Below, piece after piece: positions 27,648 to 36,900 of a stretch of DNA of 41,411 bases (position 1 is its first letter; every line of letters begins with the position of its first letter). The notes beneath the pieces were generated by a model that saw nothing but the letters and a program-made list of their open reading frames with translations, made no database searches and was not told the DNA's origin. Made by a program: the position numbers and the translations under genes. Source of the DNA: Balneolaceae bacterium (GTDB taxonomy: Bacteria > Bacteroidota > Rhodothermia > Balneolales > Balneolaceae); assembly GCA_034521495.1 (NCBI GenBank), contig JAXHMK010000001.1, positions 1-41,411 on the forward strand, in the 5' to 3' direction.

Positions 27648-27661
27648 TGAAAACGTTTTCA
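27648..27661. promoter_or_regulatory. LacI-family operator, perfect palindrome
   Basis: TGAAAACGTTTTCA is an exact 14-bp palindrome and serves as the reference for the other sites in this window. It lies 260 bp before the susC start. Confidence 0.75.
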
Positions 27662-27704
27662 GCTTTATATGACAAATAGTTCCTGATGCAAATTGTTAAA
27701 TGGC

Positions 27705-27718
27705 TGTTAACGTTTTCA
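27705..27718. promoter_or_regulatory. LacI-family operator-like site
   Basis: TGTTAACGTTTTCA matches the reference at 12 of 14 positions. Its centre is 57 bp from that of the perfect site, between five and six helical turns. Confidence 0.6.
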
Positions 27719-27827
27719 ATGCCTTAACATTATAATCACGCTTTGATAATAATGGGGTATTACTTTTTCGTCACATTGTTTTTGTATAACTAAAAACGAA
27801 CAAAATTCCGTAAACAGTATTCAGAAC

Positions 27828-27841
27828 TGTAAGCGCTTTTT
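27828..27841. promoter_or_regulatory. LacI-type operator candidate (GCGC variant)
   Basis: TGTAAGCGCTTTTT carries the GCGC core and matches TGWAARCGYTWWCA at 12 of 14 positions. It lies 80 bp before the susC start, near where the promoter is expected. Confidence 0.45.
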
Positions 27842-27920
27842 ATAAATAAATAATCGTTAAAACGTAAAATCATATCAGTGATTTCACCGAAAAACGATTG
27901 AATTCTAACAAAACATAAAA

Positions 27921-30900
27921 ATGAATGGAGTTATGATACAAACAGAAGGATTACTTCCTAAACTCAAAAGGTTAAAGCTCGTTTGGCTTGTAGGGATTTT
28001 CAGCATATATGCTGGAATGGCACAAGCTCAAACGGTGAGCGGCGTAGTTACTGACGAAGATACCGGAGACGAACTTCCAGGGGTAAACATAGTTGTCCAG
28101 GGAACAACTATTGGAACATCTACAGATTTAAATGGAGAATTCGAATTTGATGTTCCTTCACTGGATGAAACTTTAGTGATCTCCTTTGTTGGATATCAAA
28201 CGAAAGAAATACCTATTAATGGCCGGGAAAATCTTGAGATAACCCTTGTATCTCAAACAGTCATGGCAGACGAACTGGTTGTAGTTGGTTATGGTGTTCA
28301 GAGAAGGTCAGATGTAACAGGTTCTATATCCTCTGCAAGTGTGGAAGAATTTAACAAGGGGGTCACTGCAAACCCCGGCCAATTGCTTCAGGGTGTGGTA
28401 TCCGGTGTAAATGTTACTGCTTCAAGTGGTGAACCGGGTGCTTCACAAGACATTATTATTCGTGGTGTGGGTAGTTTGCGTTCTGGTACTCAGCCGCTTT
28501 TTGTAGTGGATGGATTTATGCTGGACAATTCGGGAACTGGAGTTGCCAACAATCCACTCAATTTCCTCAACCCTGACGATATAGAAAGTATAGAAGTGCT
28601 GAAAGATGCATCGGCTACAGCACTTTATGGTGCAAGAGCTTCTAATGGCGTGGTGGTAATCACAACCAAAACAGGACAACAAGGCGAGACCCAAATGACG
28701 CTTTCAACGTCTGCTTCCATGTCGACCCTGGCTAATAAAATTGATGTATTCAGTGCAGATGAGTTTCGTAACAGGGTACCTGATGCGGGTGGAACACTGG
28801 AAGATTTCGGAGCAAACACGGACTGGCAGGATGAGTTGACTCGGACAGCTGTATCCAGTGATGTTAACTTTTCTCTGGGAGGAGCTGTTTCTGAAAATTT
28901 GGACTACTTCGCCTCGCTTGGAGTGCAAGAACAAGAGGGAATCTTGAGAGGGAGTCATCTCGATCGCTATTCAGGCAGGTTAAATTTAAATCAGTCTGCC
29001 CTGAATGGAAGGTTAGATGTAGACTACCGTATCAATGCTGTTCATACTGAAAATCTAAGACCGAACAACAATGAAATAATTAGAGATATGTTGCAGCTCA
29101 ATCCAACAATACCTCCTACAACAGATGGTTCTCCAACACCATTAAGCCAATTTGAAAATAGGTTAAATCCCCTTCAGAGATACGATATCTATTTAGATGA
29201 AGCTGTAAACAACCGCATCATTGCCAATGTTGCACCTTCGTTAGAAATCGTTGATGGTCTTCTCTATAAACTAAATCTTGGGATCGATTACTCGGTAACA
29301 GACAGAGATGTACAAACATCTCCCTTCCCACAACTTGAGGGTTTTGAAGAGGGTACGTTATCTGTTTTTAACAATAAAAACACCAACAGTCTTGTGGAAA
29401 ATACCCTTACATACATTATGGACACAGACGTTCATTCTGTGAATCTGCTTGCAGGACATTCTTTCCAGCGGTTTCGCATTGAGCAAAGACGTTCCGATAT
29501 GGAAGGGTTCACAAATAATGGTATCGAGCCCCGGTATCAGGACCAGATAAGTACATCAACGAATCCGACCAATATTAGCACCTTTGCGGTGGAAAATAAA
29601 CTACTGTCGTTCTTTGGAAGGGTAAATTATAGCTACGACAGTAAATATTTGCTAACTGCGACCATACGGGCCGATGGTTCGTCCAAATTTGGGGAGAACA
29701 ACATATATGGCATTTTCCCTTCTTTTGCTTTGGGATGGAACATATCTCAGGAAGACTTCTTCAATGTTGATTTTATTGATAACCTGAAAATCAGAGGTAG
29801 TTGGGGGCAGACAGGCAATCAGGAAATCCCAAGTAAAATCACAAAGGAAAGTTTCAACGATAGCAGAAGTGGCAATAATACCTATCCTTTAGACCCCAAT
29901 GCAAGCGGCTTGGGTGATTATCCATATGGTATTATCTTTGCGCGAGTTTCGAATCCGGATATCCAGTGGGAGGTATCTACACAAACCGATATAGGCCTCG
30001 ACTTTGAGATGTTCAATTCCCGTTTGGTAGGTACATTTGACTACTTCAATAAGGTTTCGGATGACATACTGTTAGAAATCGTGCCAGCTGATCCTATCCA
30101 GCCAACTACAACGTTTTGGACCAATATTCCCGATATGGAAATTCACAACTCAGGTTTTGAATTGTCGCTTGAGTATAGAAATGTTGTATCGAATAATTTC
30201 CAGTACAGCATCGGGGGTAACATTACTACGATTAATAATGAGGTTCAGGATTCTCCTTTTTCCGTTGTAACCACGGGGGCTGCCCAGGGAGCGGGGCAAA
30301 CCGGGGCCACGATTAATGGTTACATTAATGGAGAGCCTATCGGAGCTTTTTATATGCTGGAACATGATGGCATTGGCGAAGATGGACTGAACCAGTTTGT
30401 AGACAGAAACAATGACGGAGAGGTCCTGGATGACGATCGTTTTGTTCCGGGCAGCGCGCTTCCGGACTTGCTCTACGGATTTCAACTGAACCTGGACTAT
30501 AAAAGTTTTGGCTTGGGTTTGAAATTTAATGGTGCTTCGGGGCACAAAATCTACAACCACACCGCAATGACGCTTTTCCAAAAGGGAAGTTTGGTCGAAA
30601 GTTTCAATACCACAGAGTTTGCCACTGAATTTCCGGATGAAGCTCCCACCAACTCAAATACGGTGTCTACGAGATATCTTGAAGATGCTGATTTTCTAAG
30701 ACTGAATAATGCAACGTTATCCTATAACATTATGCCGGAACAGATAGGTCTTGATGGTATGATTCGGAACATACAACTTACCTTAACGGGGCAGAACCTG
30801 TTTACGATTACAGATTACTCAGGCTATGACCCTGAAGTAAATACGGGTACAAGCACGGGCGGTATATCGACCTTTGGTATCGACCGATTCACGTATCCTA

Positions 30901-30941
30901 CTGCAAGAACATTCACATTGGGTGTGAATCTTTCATTCTAA
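27921..30941 (+). CDS. SusC-family TonB-dependent outer-membrane transporter
   Basis: The protein has 1006 aa. The signal peptide ends at AQAQ near residue 39, with Met5 as alternative start. An N-terminal carboxypeptidase-regulatory-like domain (VSGVVTDEDTGDELPGVNI) spans about 40-115. A TonB-box region follows (DELVVVGYGVQRRSDVTGS, about 117-135), then the plug (IIIRGVGSL, VVDGFMLD, IEVLKDASATALYGARASNG), and a beta-barrel ending in an aromatic Phe (GVNLSF). SusC transporters import oligomers bound by their SusD lid. It pairs with the SusD gene 107 bp downstream. The cluster of LacI-type sites upstream links it to the inositol genes. The ligand is unknown; an inositol phosphate or glycoside would fit. 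Confidence 0.93.
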   Translation: MNGVMIQTEGLLPKLKRLKLVWLVGIFSIYAGMAQAQTVSGVVTDEDTGDELPGVNIVVQGTTIGTSTDLNGEFEFDVPSLDETLVISFVGYQTKEIPINGRENLEITLVSQTVMADELVVVGYGVQRRSDVTGSISSASVEEFNKGVTANPGQLLQGVVSGVNVTASSGEPGASQDIIIRGVGSLRSGTQPLFVVDGFMLDNSGTGVANNPLNFLNPDDIESIEVLKDASATALYGARASNGVVVITTKTGQQGETQMTLSTSASMSTLANKIDVFSADEFRNRVPDAGGTLEDFGANTDWQDELTRTAVSSDVNFSLGGAVSENLDYFASLGVQEQEGILRGSHLDRYSGRLNLNQSALNGRLDVDYRINAVHTENLRPNNNEIIRDMLQLNPTIPPTTDGSPTPLSQFENRLNPLQRYDIYLDEAVNNRIIANVAPSLEIVDGLLYKLNLGIDYSVTDRDVQTSPFPQLEGFEEGTLSVFNNKNTNSLVENTLTYIMDTDVHSVNLLAGHSFQRFRIEQRRSDMEGFTNNGIEPRYQDQISTSTNPTNISTFAVENKLLSFFGRVNYSYDSKYLLTATIRADGSSKFGENNIYGIFPSFALGWNISQEDFFNVDFIDNLKIRGSWGQTGNQEIPSKITKESFNDSRSGNNTYPLDPNASGLGDYPYGIIFARVSNPDIQWEVSTQTDIGLDFEMFNSRLVGTFDYFNKVSDDILLEIVPADPIQPTTTFWTNIPDMEIHNSGFELSLEYRNVVSNNFQYSIGGNITTINNEVQDSPFSVVTTGAAQGAGQTGATINGYINGEPIGAFYMLEHDGIGEDGLNQFVDRNNDGEVLDDDRFVPGSALPDLLYGFQLNLDYKSFGLGLKFNGASGHKIYNHTAMTLFQKGSLVESFNTTEFATEFPDEAPTNSNTVSTRYLEDADFLRLNNATLSYNIMPEQIGLDGMIRNIQLTLTGQNLFTITDYSGYDPEVNTGTSTGGISTFGIDRFTYPTARTFTLGVNLSF

Positions 30942-31048
30942 ATAAGTGAATGGATTTTATATACAGATATCCAATTTTGGTATCATTTAAAACATTTACT
31001 TCTGTAAAAAAACAAACAATTTCTCTCAATATTTAAAGAATCAAAAAA

Positions 31049-32803
31049 ATGAAAAAACAATCATTAATCATATTTTTTATAGGTTTATTGATCGTAACTA
31101 TTTCAGGATGTGAAGACATTCTGAATGAACCAGTTCTTGACGAATCACTGACAGGAGCCGGACGTGCTGAAACCGTAAGCGGGGCTATTGCTCCTGCCTA
31201 CGGACAGCTTGCCTGGACATGGAGGCATACCAATTACTTTGGTCTGCAGACGGTTGCTGCAGATGAAGGTATTCTTCCGTATCGGGGAGGTACAGACTGG
31301 TTTGACGGTGGTAAGTTTATTGCCGTACACCAGCATTTGATGACGCCAACGAATGAGTTGATAACAGATCCCTGGAATGAAGTTACCAAGAATATTTCAA
31401 GAACGGTGTCTGCTATTGAGGTATTAAGACCTCTTTCAGAAGATGGAGATGCGGAAGCCACAGGTGCTCTGCATGAAATGATTGCCTTGCGGGCTTATTT
31501 GAATATGTTGATGCTGGATAGTTGGGGACTTGTTTTTGACAAAGAGACAGCGGATGAGACATCCACTATATTAAGGGGACAAGAGGCTGTTGACTATCTG
31601 CGCAGTGAGCTTGAATCCGTAGTAGATGTGATCAACACAGACAAAGGTCCGGGCAGAATGACACAAGGAGCTGTTTGGGGGTTGTTGGCACGGCTGCACC
31701 TGAATTCAGCAGTTTACAGAGATCCTTATGGTACTCCCAACTTTACCACGGAAGATATGAATAAAGTGATCGAGTACACGGACAATATTATAAATTCAGG
31801 CAATTACTCTCTTTCTCCGGAATATTTTGATCTATTTAACGATTCAAATAACAGCAACCCGGAGCTTATATTTGCGATTGATCAGCGAGGTGTACTTAAT
31901 AATGAGCATAACCGCTGGGCGTATTGGTCGCTTGGAGGTGACTTATTCCCAAGGCTTGAACATCCAAGCGCAGACGGGACGGACGCTACGGCGGCTACTC
32001 CTGATTATGTTCAAACCTGGGCAGATGCGTATGGCAGCTTTGATGAGGCTGCTGAACAAGATGCACGTTTCTTTAGTGACGAATTATTGGTCCCTGAGGA
32101 ATTACAGGATCTAAGCGAGGTAGATCCTGCGAATGACGAAGATCACTATTTTTGTATCACAGCTGAAGAGTTCGAAATAGACAAAGGGTTTCTTCGGGGG
32201 TACATTTGGGGGCCCAGGAAAGGAGGGGATGGACAATTCCTTAGATGCGATGACGGAAGATATAGAATTTATCCGGTCATAAATGAAAGAACAAGAGGGG
32301 GAGACCTTCAGTATGTGGATCACACATTCAACGTAGACTTTTCAGTCGAAGGAAGATTACATAACACAGGCTTTCGCTACTCCAAATACCAATGCAGCCG
32401 TACATCTGATGATTGTAACAATTTCAGCAGTGTGGATATTGTTCTGCTTCGCTTGGGCGAAATTTATCTGATGAGGGCTGAGGCGAAATTCAGAAATGGT
32501 GATACTGCCGGTGCACTGGAAGATTTGAATGCGCTAAGAGCAGCAAGAAATGCTCGTCCGGATCAGATTCCTCCGGAATTGACATCTATCGACGAAGATA
32601 TCCTGTTTCGTGAAATAGGGTTTGAACTCTACTGGGAGGGTCTCAGACGGACCAATCAGATTCGTTTTGGTAAATATGAGGATTCCTGGACCGAAAAGAC
32701 GGACAGCGATCCAAATAAAAGACTGTTCCCAATTCCACAAAGTGCTATTGATGGGGCAACCAGTGCCGGTGGTGATTTCCTCACACAAAATCCTGGTTAT
32801 TAA
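31049..32803 (+). CDS. SusD/RagB-family surface lipoprotein
   Basis: The protein has 584 aa. The lipoprotein leader ends at Cys21 (ISGC). SusD features are an alpha-helical body, IALRAYLNMLMLDSWG near the first TPR-like unit, LLARLHLNSAVY, VLLRLGEIYLMRAEAKFRNG near the C-terminal part, and the ending RLFPIPQSAID...LTQNPGY. The cysteines in CITAEEF and RCDDGRY may pair outside the cell. With SusC it forms the outer-membrane import complex. A strong terminator follows 24 bp after the stop. A remnant of another SusD sits at 3762-3860, and the two differ in sequence. Confidence 0.93.
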   Translation: MKKQSLIIFFIGLLIVTISGCEDILNEPVLDESLTGAGRAETVSGAIAPAYGQLAWTWRHTNYFGLQTVAADEGILPYRGGTDWFDGGKFIAVHQHLMTPTNELITDPWNEVTKNISRTVSAIEVLRPLSEDGDAEATGALHEMIALRAYLNMLMLDSWGLVFDKETADETSTILRGQEAVDYLRSELESVVDVINTDKGPGRMTQGAVWGLLARLHLNSAVYRDPYGTPNFTTEDMNKVIEYTDNIINSGNYSLSPEYFDLFNDSNNSNPELIFAIDQRGVLNNEHNRWAYWSLGGDLFPRLEHPSADGTDATAATPDYVQTWADAYGSFDEAAEQDARFFSDELLVPEELQDLSEVDPANDEDHYFCITAEEFEIDKGFLRGYIWGPRKGGDGQFLRCDDGRYRIYPVINERTRGGDLQYVDHTFNVDFSVEGRLHNTGFRYSKYQCSRTSDDCNNFSSVDIVLLRLGEIYLMRAEAKFRNGDTAGALEDLNALRAARNARPDQIPPELTSIDEDILFREIGFELYWEGLRRTNQIRFGKYEDSWTEKTDSDPNKRLFPIPQSAIDGATSAGGDFLTQNPGY

Positions 32804-32826
32804 TATTTAACTGCTTAAATTTTGTT

Positions 32827-32864
32827 AGAGGTTGTCTCAGTAATATGAGACAACCTCTTTTTTT
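32827..32864 (+). terminator. rho-independent terminator of the susCD operon
   Basis: AGAGGTTGTCTCA (32827-32839) pairs perfectly over 13 bp with TGAGACAACCTCT (32846-32858) around a 6-nt loop. A run of T follows to 32864. Confidence 0.92.
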
Positions 32865-33306
32865 CTATAAAGAAAAATGTAATTGAGAGTATATTGAATA
32901 ACTCGATCTGAAATATATACTTTACGACTTTTAGTCAATTGAGTCTTATCTACTACTCTACCCTCATTGATAAGAACAATTTAATAAGACTTCATTTTAT
33001 AACTTGTCCGCTCTGATTCAGTGTAAGAGGTGTAACTGTAAGAATAGAACGGTGATAGTAGGAGGAAGATAAACAGGTTGTTCGGTTGATGAATTATCGT
33101 CAGCACCTAATGATTTTACTAAATAAATTCAGAACGAAATAAGTAATTTCAATAGGTAATGGGGAAAGGAGGGATGCCAATGATTAATTAAAAGTGGTGG
33201 TCTGAACGGTCTGATTAGAATCGTGTTTTAATGATCCAAAATTTTACGATCCATTCGAATGGAACCTGTCAGAAATCTATAAATTCGCAGCTTCTTTCCA
33301 GCTATT
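32865..33306. other. intergenic region between susD and iolE, nothing recognised
   Basis: The two flanking genes converge here. No LacI-type site or RNA gene was seen. Small open frames in this stretch have no recognisable features. Confidence 0.4.
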
Positions 33307-34203
33307 CTAAATACCAATCGATCTTAAAAACTCACGATTTCGTTGGGCACTCTCTTTCGGGCTGCCCATTCCCGGTAAAATATCTTGCTCTACTACAATC
33401 CAACCATCATATTCCTGAGATTTTAACTCTTCTAAAATCTTTTCAAAATCAATAGATCCTTTTCCAAGTTCGCAGAATATTCCGTTTTTAACAGATTCAA
33501 AATAGTCCCATTCATTCTTAGCTGATTCAGCGGCAATTGATTGGCTCCAATCTTTAAAATGGACATGCTTTATTCTTTCTGAATATTTTTTTAGTCCTTG
33601 TATAGGATCACCTCCACCAAAAGCATAATGTCCTGTATCAAAACATAAACCTACCAAATCTGAATTTGTCCTATCCAGCAATTTATCTATCTCATTTGGT
33701 GTTTCGACATATCCTGCACAATGATGATGAAAAACGGATTCTACCCCCGTTTCTTCAAAAACTCTTTTTGCCACGAAATTAACACCTTCTGCAAAAGTGC
33801 TCCAATTGGAAATATTTAAACTATGCCTGGGTTCAATTCTGCCAGCCATTTTTCTTCGAGTAGAATTCTTCCCATTCTCATCAGATAGTACGATTTTTGC
33901 CTCTTCAGGATTTATAGCACTCAACAGTGAAGCTATTTTAATCGCCGTTTTGGCTCCACTTTCATGAGCAACGGCATTAATAAAATTCACAGGCACAAAG
34001 GCTCCGATGAGATCAAGATTATATTTAGACAGGATATCTTTCAAAATGGCTGGATCAGTAGGCATAAAACCCCAGTCACCTAATTCAGTACCCATATAAC
34101 CGGTGTCAGACATCTCTCTTAGAACAGTTTGATAATCCGCTGTTTTACCTTCTAATCCAAATTCAAGAACTCCCCAGGAGCAGGGGGCATTGGCAATTTT
34201 CAT
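33307..34203 (-). CDS. iolE: 2-keto-myo-inositol dehydratase / inosose isomerase-like TIM-barrel protein
   Basis: The protein has 298 aa from ATG 34203; the frame extends to a TTG at 34209. It belongs to the xylose-isomerase-like TIM-barrel family. NAPCSWGVLEF at the N-terminus, TELGDWGFMPTDP (about 39-51), FHHHCAGYVET, CFDTGHYAFGGGDP and KHVHFKDW match the IolE group and give the metal ligands. IolE removes water from 2-keto-myo-inositol, the second step of the pathway. This step is missing from the iolG-D operon, so the gene completes the pathway. IolI-type isomerase activity on inosose is the main alternative. It reads on the minus strand, 61 bp from the end of a decayed transposase gene, and has no operator of its own. 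Confidence 0.87.
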   Translation of the reverse strand: MKIANAPCSWGVLEFGLEGKTADYQTVLREMSDTGYMGTELGDWGFMPTDPAILKDILSKYNLDLIGAFVPVNFINAVAHESGAKTAIKIASLLSAINPEEAKIVLSDENGKNSTRRKMAGRIEPRHSLNISNWSTFAEGVNFVAKRVFEETGVESVFHHHCAGYVETPNEIDKLLDRTNSDLVGLCFDTGHYAFGGGDPIQGLKKYSERIKHVHFKDWSQSIAAESAKNEWDYFESVKNGIFCELGKGSIDFEKILEELKSQEYDGWIVVEQDILPGMGSPKESAQRNREFLRSIGI

Positions 34204-34264
34204 AGTCAATCGCTTCGATTTTTATTATTTATTTGATTTATGACGTAAATAGTCAAGTCATTTT

Positions 34265-35323
34265 TCAACAAGATAAATCGTTTCCCATGATATCAAAGAC
34301 CCGCTCACTGGCTCCGCGTTTGTTGTAGAAGGCAACAATTTCCTCCGGGGAGCTCTCACGATCGTTGGTTAGAATGGCCCGGTAGGTGTAAGCAGACTCG
34401 CTGAACAGATCGCCCTGCTGGTCGTCTCGTTTGATGCGGCTGACGATCAGCCGATAGGAGGTTTGCCCGTCAAAGGGCCGCCAGTCAGCCAGCTCGGCCA
34501 CATCCATCGGCTGCCAGTTCAGTTTTACCGAGGTCCAGTCGTCCTGGTCGATCGCCGAAATCTGTCGGAGCATCTCTGCCGAGCGTTTGGCCCGGATGTA
34601 GAACTGGTTGGTATGGGGTTGCACCAGATCAACGACGTCCTGTTGATAGGAAGCTGAATCGGCCCGAAAGCGGTCAATGCTCACATCATGAGCATTCAGC
34701 CGTTCGAACAGTCGGTCGAGGGTTTCGTGCTGGGCAAAGCTCGCCTGGCTGTTGCCGCTTCGTCCTTCGATGGTTACCGGCATGCCGTCAATGCTGGCAA
34801 CCCCCGGCTGGTAGCCGGTGCACTTTTTGTAGGTTCGCACCGCATCCCATTTCTCGGTTTCAATAATCTGGTTGTCATAGTCCAGAGTATAGCAACCCCG
34901 GTTGCTGAGTTGTCCGGTGGTCCGCAAGGCTTTCACCAACAATTCGTTTAGCGGCTCATTGATGTTGAACGTGTGGTTCACACCGCTGGTTGGATGAGTA
35001 AGCTGGCGGGACTCGCAGGCCAGCTGCTTGACCCCGCGAAGCAGCGTGTCGGGGCTGCACGGCGAGAGGCCCCGCGTGCGATGCAGAGGCTCGCGCAGGT
35101 GCTCGGCCAGATCCTCGGCGCAATCCCCGCCGGTAAACAATACGCTCATGAGATTGGCAACAATATCGCTGTAGGAAAACCCGGCCGTTTGACCTCTCGG
35201 GCCGAGGTGCCGGTCAATCAGTCCCGCCAGCCCGCTACGTGCGAAAACTTTCCAGGCAAAAATCTAATCCGCCAAATGGTGTTATCTTATCCGATGATTT
35301 TTTTACTTTATTAGAACTCAAAG
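34265..35323 (-). pseudogene. decayed IS1380-family transposase
   Basis: From about 35323 (TTG, no ATG) to 34265 the minus strand encodes an IS1380-type transposase in two frames. The first gives DKITPFGGLDF (about 35300-35262). A one-base insertion in a run of T near 35258-35263 then shifts to AWKVFARSGLAGLIDRHLG and on to a long open frame (ATG at 35149 is internal). Conserved parts are TLDYDNQIIETEKWDA, KCTGYQPGVASIDGMP, EGRSGNS and YNKRGASERVFDIM. It then stops at GNDLSC, roughly 90 residues short of the family length. So it is frameshifted and truncated at the 3' end. Its G+C content is much higher than that of flanking genes, as expected for a foreign element. No matching terminal repeats were identified. 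Confidence 0.85.
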
Positions 35324-35394
35324 GTTTTCCAACCGATTATAGGCTAAACGGTTATGAAAAAATTTGTATATTTATTGGTTGTAATTCAATTAAT

Positions 35395-35408
35395 TGAAAA
35401 CGTTTACA
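35395..35408. promoter_or_regulatory. LacI-family operator-like site before lacI
   Basis: TGAAAACGTTTACA matches the reference palindrome at 13 of 14 positions. It lies 135 bp before the LacI-family gene and suggests autoregulation. It is on the far side of the transposase remnant from iolE. Confidence 0.65.
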
Positions 35409-35542
35409 CAAATACAATCTAATATAAGATAATTTTTAAGTACATTCGAAATTCTTTATAGACCTGTATTAAAAAATTGACAAAGAATAAACTTTTTCAA
35501 AGACGATTAGATCACACATTATTTATTTAACAATTTAAAATT

Positions 35543-36559
35543 ATGTCAACGTTAAAAGAAGTAGCCAAAAAAGCAGAAGTTTCGATAACAACAGTTTCAA
35601 GAGTAATTAACGGTTCAAGTAAAGTGAATGATGAAACGAGAGAAAGAGTCCAAAAAGCTATGACAAAGCTGGACTATCAGCCAAACAGGGTGGCTCAGCG
35701 ATTACGTAATTCGAATGGCCGGTCCAAGTTGCTCGGACTAATCATTCCAGACATTCAAAATCAATTCTATTCGAATATTGTCCGTGGTATTGAGGACGTA
35801 ACCTATGGCAATGATTTTGCCGTAATACTTTGTAATTCTGATGAAAATCCAAATAAAGAAAGATTTTATCTGGAGGTTTTGAAATCTGAATCTGTCGATG
35901 GGATTATTTTACCACCTATTCATCAATTTGGGGATGAGATCGATAGTATTATTGAGCTTGGAATTCCAATTGTTTGTGTTGACCGAAAACTGATGCGGAA
36001 GAAAGTAGATACTGTAGTTATTGGAAATGACAAAGGAGGATATGATGCCGTGAGCCATTTAATTGAATTAGGCCATAAAAAAATAGCTATTTTGACAAGT
36101 TCACTTCAGTTCTCATCATTTGAAGAGCGACAAAAAGGGTATGAACGGGCCTTAAAGGAGAATGGAATTGAGATTGATAAACGCTTGATTAAAGAAGGTG
36201 ATCCCCGAAGTTCGGAAACTGCACGTGCTTTAGCAGATGAGCTATTGAGTTTAGATACACCACCAACTGCGATTTTTGCAACAAATAATTTAATGACGTT
36301 GGGAGTACTTGAGGCTGTAAATAATCATGATCTTAAAATTCCGGAAGATATCTCCATTATTGGCTTTGATGATCTTCCTTGGGCTAAAGCAATTTCACCT
36401 TCACTTACGACCGTAAAACAACCTGCTTACGAGATGGGACAAAAAGCTGCAGAATTGTTCTTCAAACGGGTTGAGGATCCATCTCGTGAACCTGAAGTAA
36501 TTGTAATGGATCCAAAACTCATAATTCGGAATTCAACGGCAAGATTAGTAGAAACATGA
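35543..36559 (+). CDS. LacI-family transcriptional regulator
   Basis: The protein has 338 aa. The N-terminal helix-turn-helix is canonical: LKEVAKKAEVSITTVSRVIN (4-23). The hinge helix NRVAQRLR (about 49-56) keeps the leucine that inserts into the central CG of operators. The periplasmic-binding-protein-like sensor domain starts at LLGLIIPDIQNQFY (about 64-77) and ends with IIGFDDLPWAKAISPSLTTV and the final IIRNST block. It is the only regulator gene in the window. The operator-like palindromes with central CG before its own gene and before the catabolic genes make it the likely local regulator. The effector would be inositol or an intermediate, by inference. Confidence 0.93.
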   Translation: MSTLKEVAKKAEVSITTVSRVINGSSKVNDETRERVQKAMTKLDYQPNRVAQRLRNSNGRSKLLGLIIPDIQNQFYSNIVRGIEDVTYGNDFAVILCNSDENPNKERFYLEVLKSESVDGIILPPIHQFGDEIDSIIELGIPIVCVDRKLMRKKVDTVVIGNDKGGYDAVSHLIELGHKKIAILTSSLQFSSFEERQKGYERALKENGIEIDKRLIKEGDPRSSETARALADELLSLDTPPTAIFATNNLMTLGVLEAVNNHDLKIPEDISIIGFDDLPWAKAISPSLTTVKQPAYEMGQKAAELFFKRVEDPSREPEVIVMDPKLIIRNSTARLVET

Positions 36560-36659
36560 AATTACCCATATTAAATGAGATTCTAAGATTCCATCGTAAC
36601 ACTCTTCAAGTATAAAATCTATTTTTATTTCTTCTTTGGGCCATAAATCTCTGCCAGAG
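36560..36659. other. short gap after the regulator gene
   Basis: No terminator or gene was seen between the lacI-family stop codon and the MITE-like repeat that begins at 36660. The rest of the gap to 36900 is that repeat plus about 118 AT-rich bases before the ROK kinase. Confidence 0.4.
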
Positions 36660-36782
36660 GGCTTTGCAAAACCGTGGTTATTGGTCAATCTGAACTCGAT
36701 TCAGATTCTCCATTCGTCTTTATAGTTAGTATCCGGAGATCCTGAATCAAGTTCAGGATGACAGTCAGAGTTTTGCAAAGCC
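36660..36782 (-). repeat. MITE-like dispersed repeat, copy 2 (intact ends)
   Basis: This 123-bp copy has perfect 13-bp terminal inverted repeats, GGCTTTGCAAAAC at 36660-36672 and its complement at 36770-36782. Inside are two hairpins of the same plan: AATCTGAA/TTCAGATT (36687-36707) and ATCCTGAA/TTCAGGAT (36739-36759), each with 8-bp arms and a 5-nt loop. It is in inverted orientation to the copy at 169-320. No target duplication is evident. Confidence 0.8.
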
Positions 36783-36900
36783 TTCATATGGAGGTTCATT
36801 ACAGTGAAGAGATGCGTTGTTTTCTATTATATTTTTTACAATAGAATGATTAGTAATAAAGTAAACTTCATATTTAATTACTTCTTTATTATAATCTGCC

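Larger units (their letters stand above)
27406..27920. promoter_or_regulatory. susC upstream regulatory region
   Basis: This 515-bp gap has no gene. It carries three LacI-type sites, at 27648, 27705 and 27828, the densest cluster in the window. No clear terminator for the PHP gene was seen. Confidence 0.55.

Noticed and set aside
34688-35314. Plus-strand open frames opposite the IS1380-type remnant
   Set aside because: Composition-driven shadows of the transposase; the minus strand holds the family motifs.
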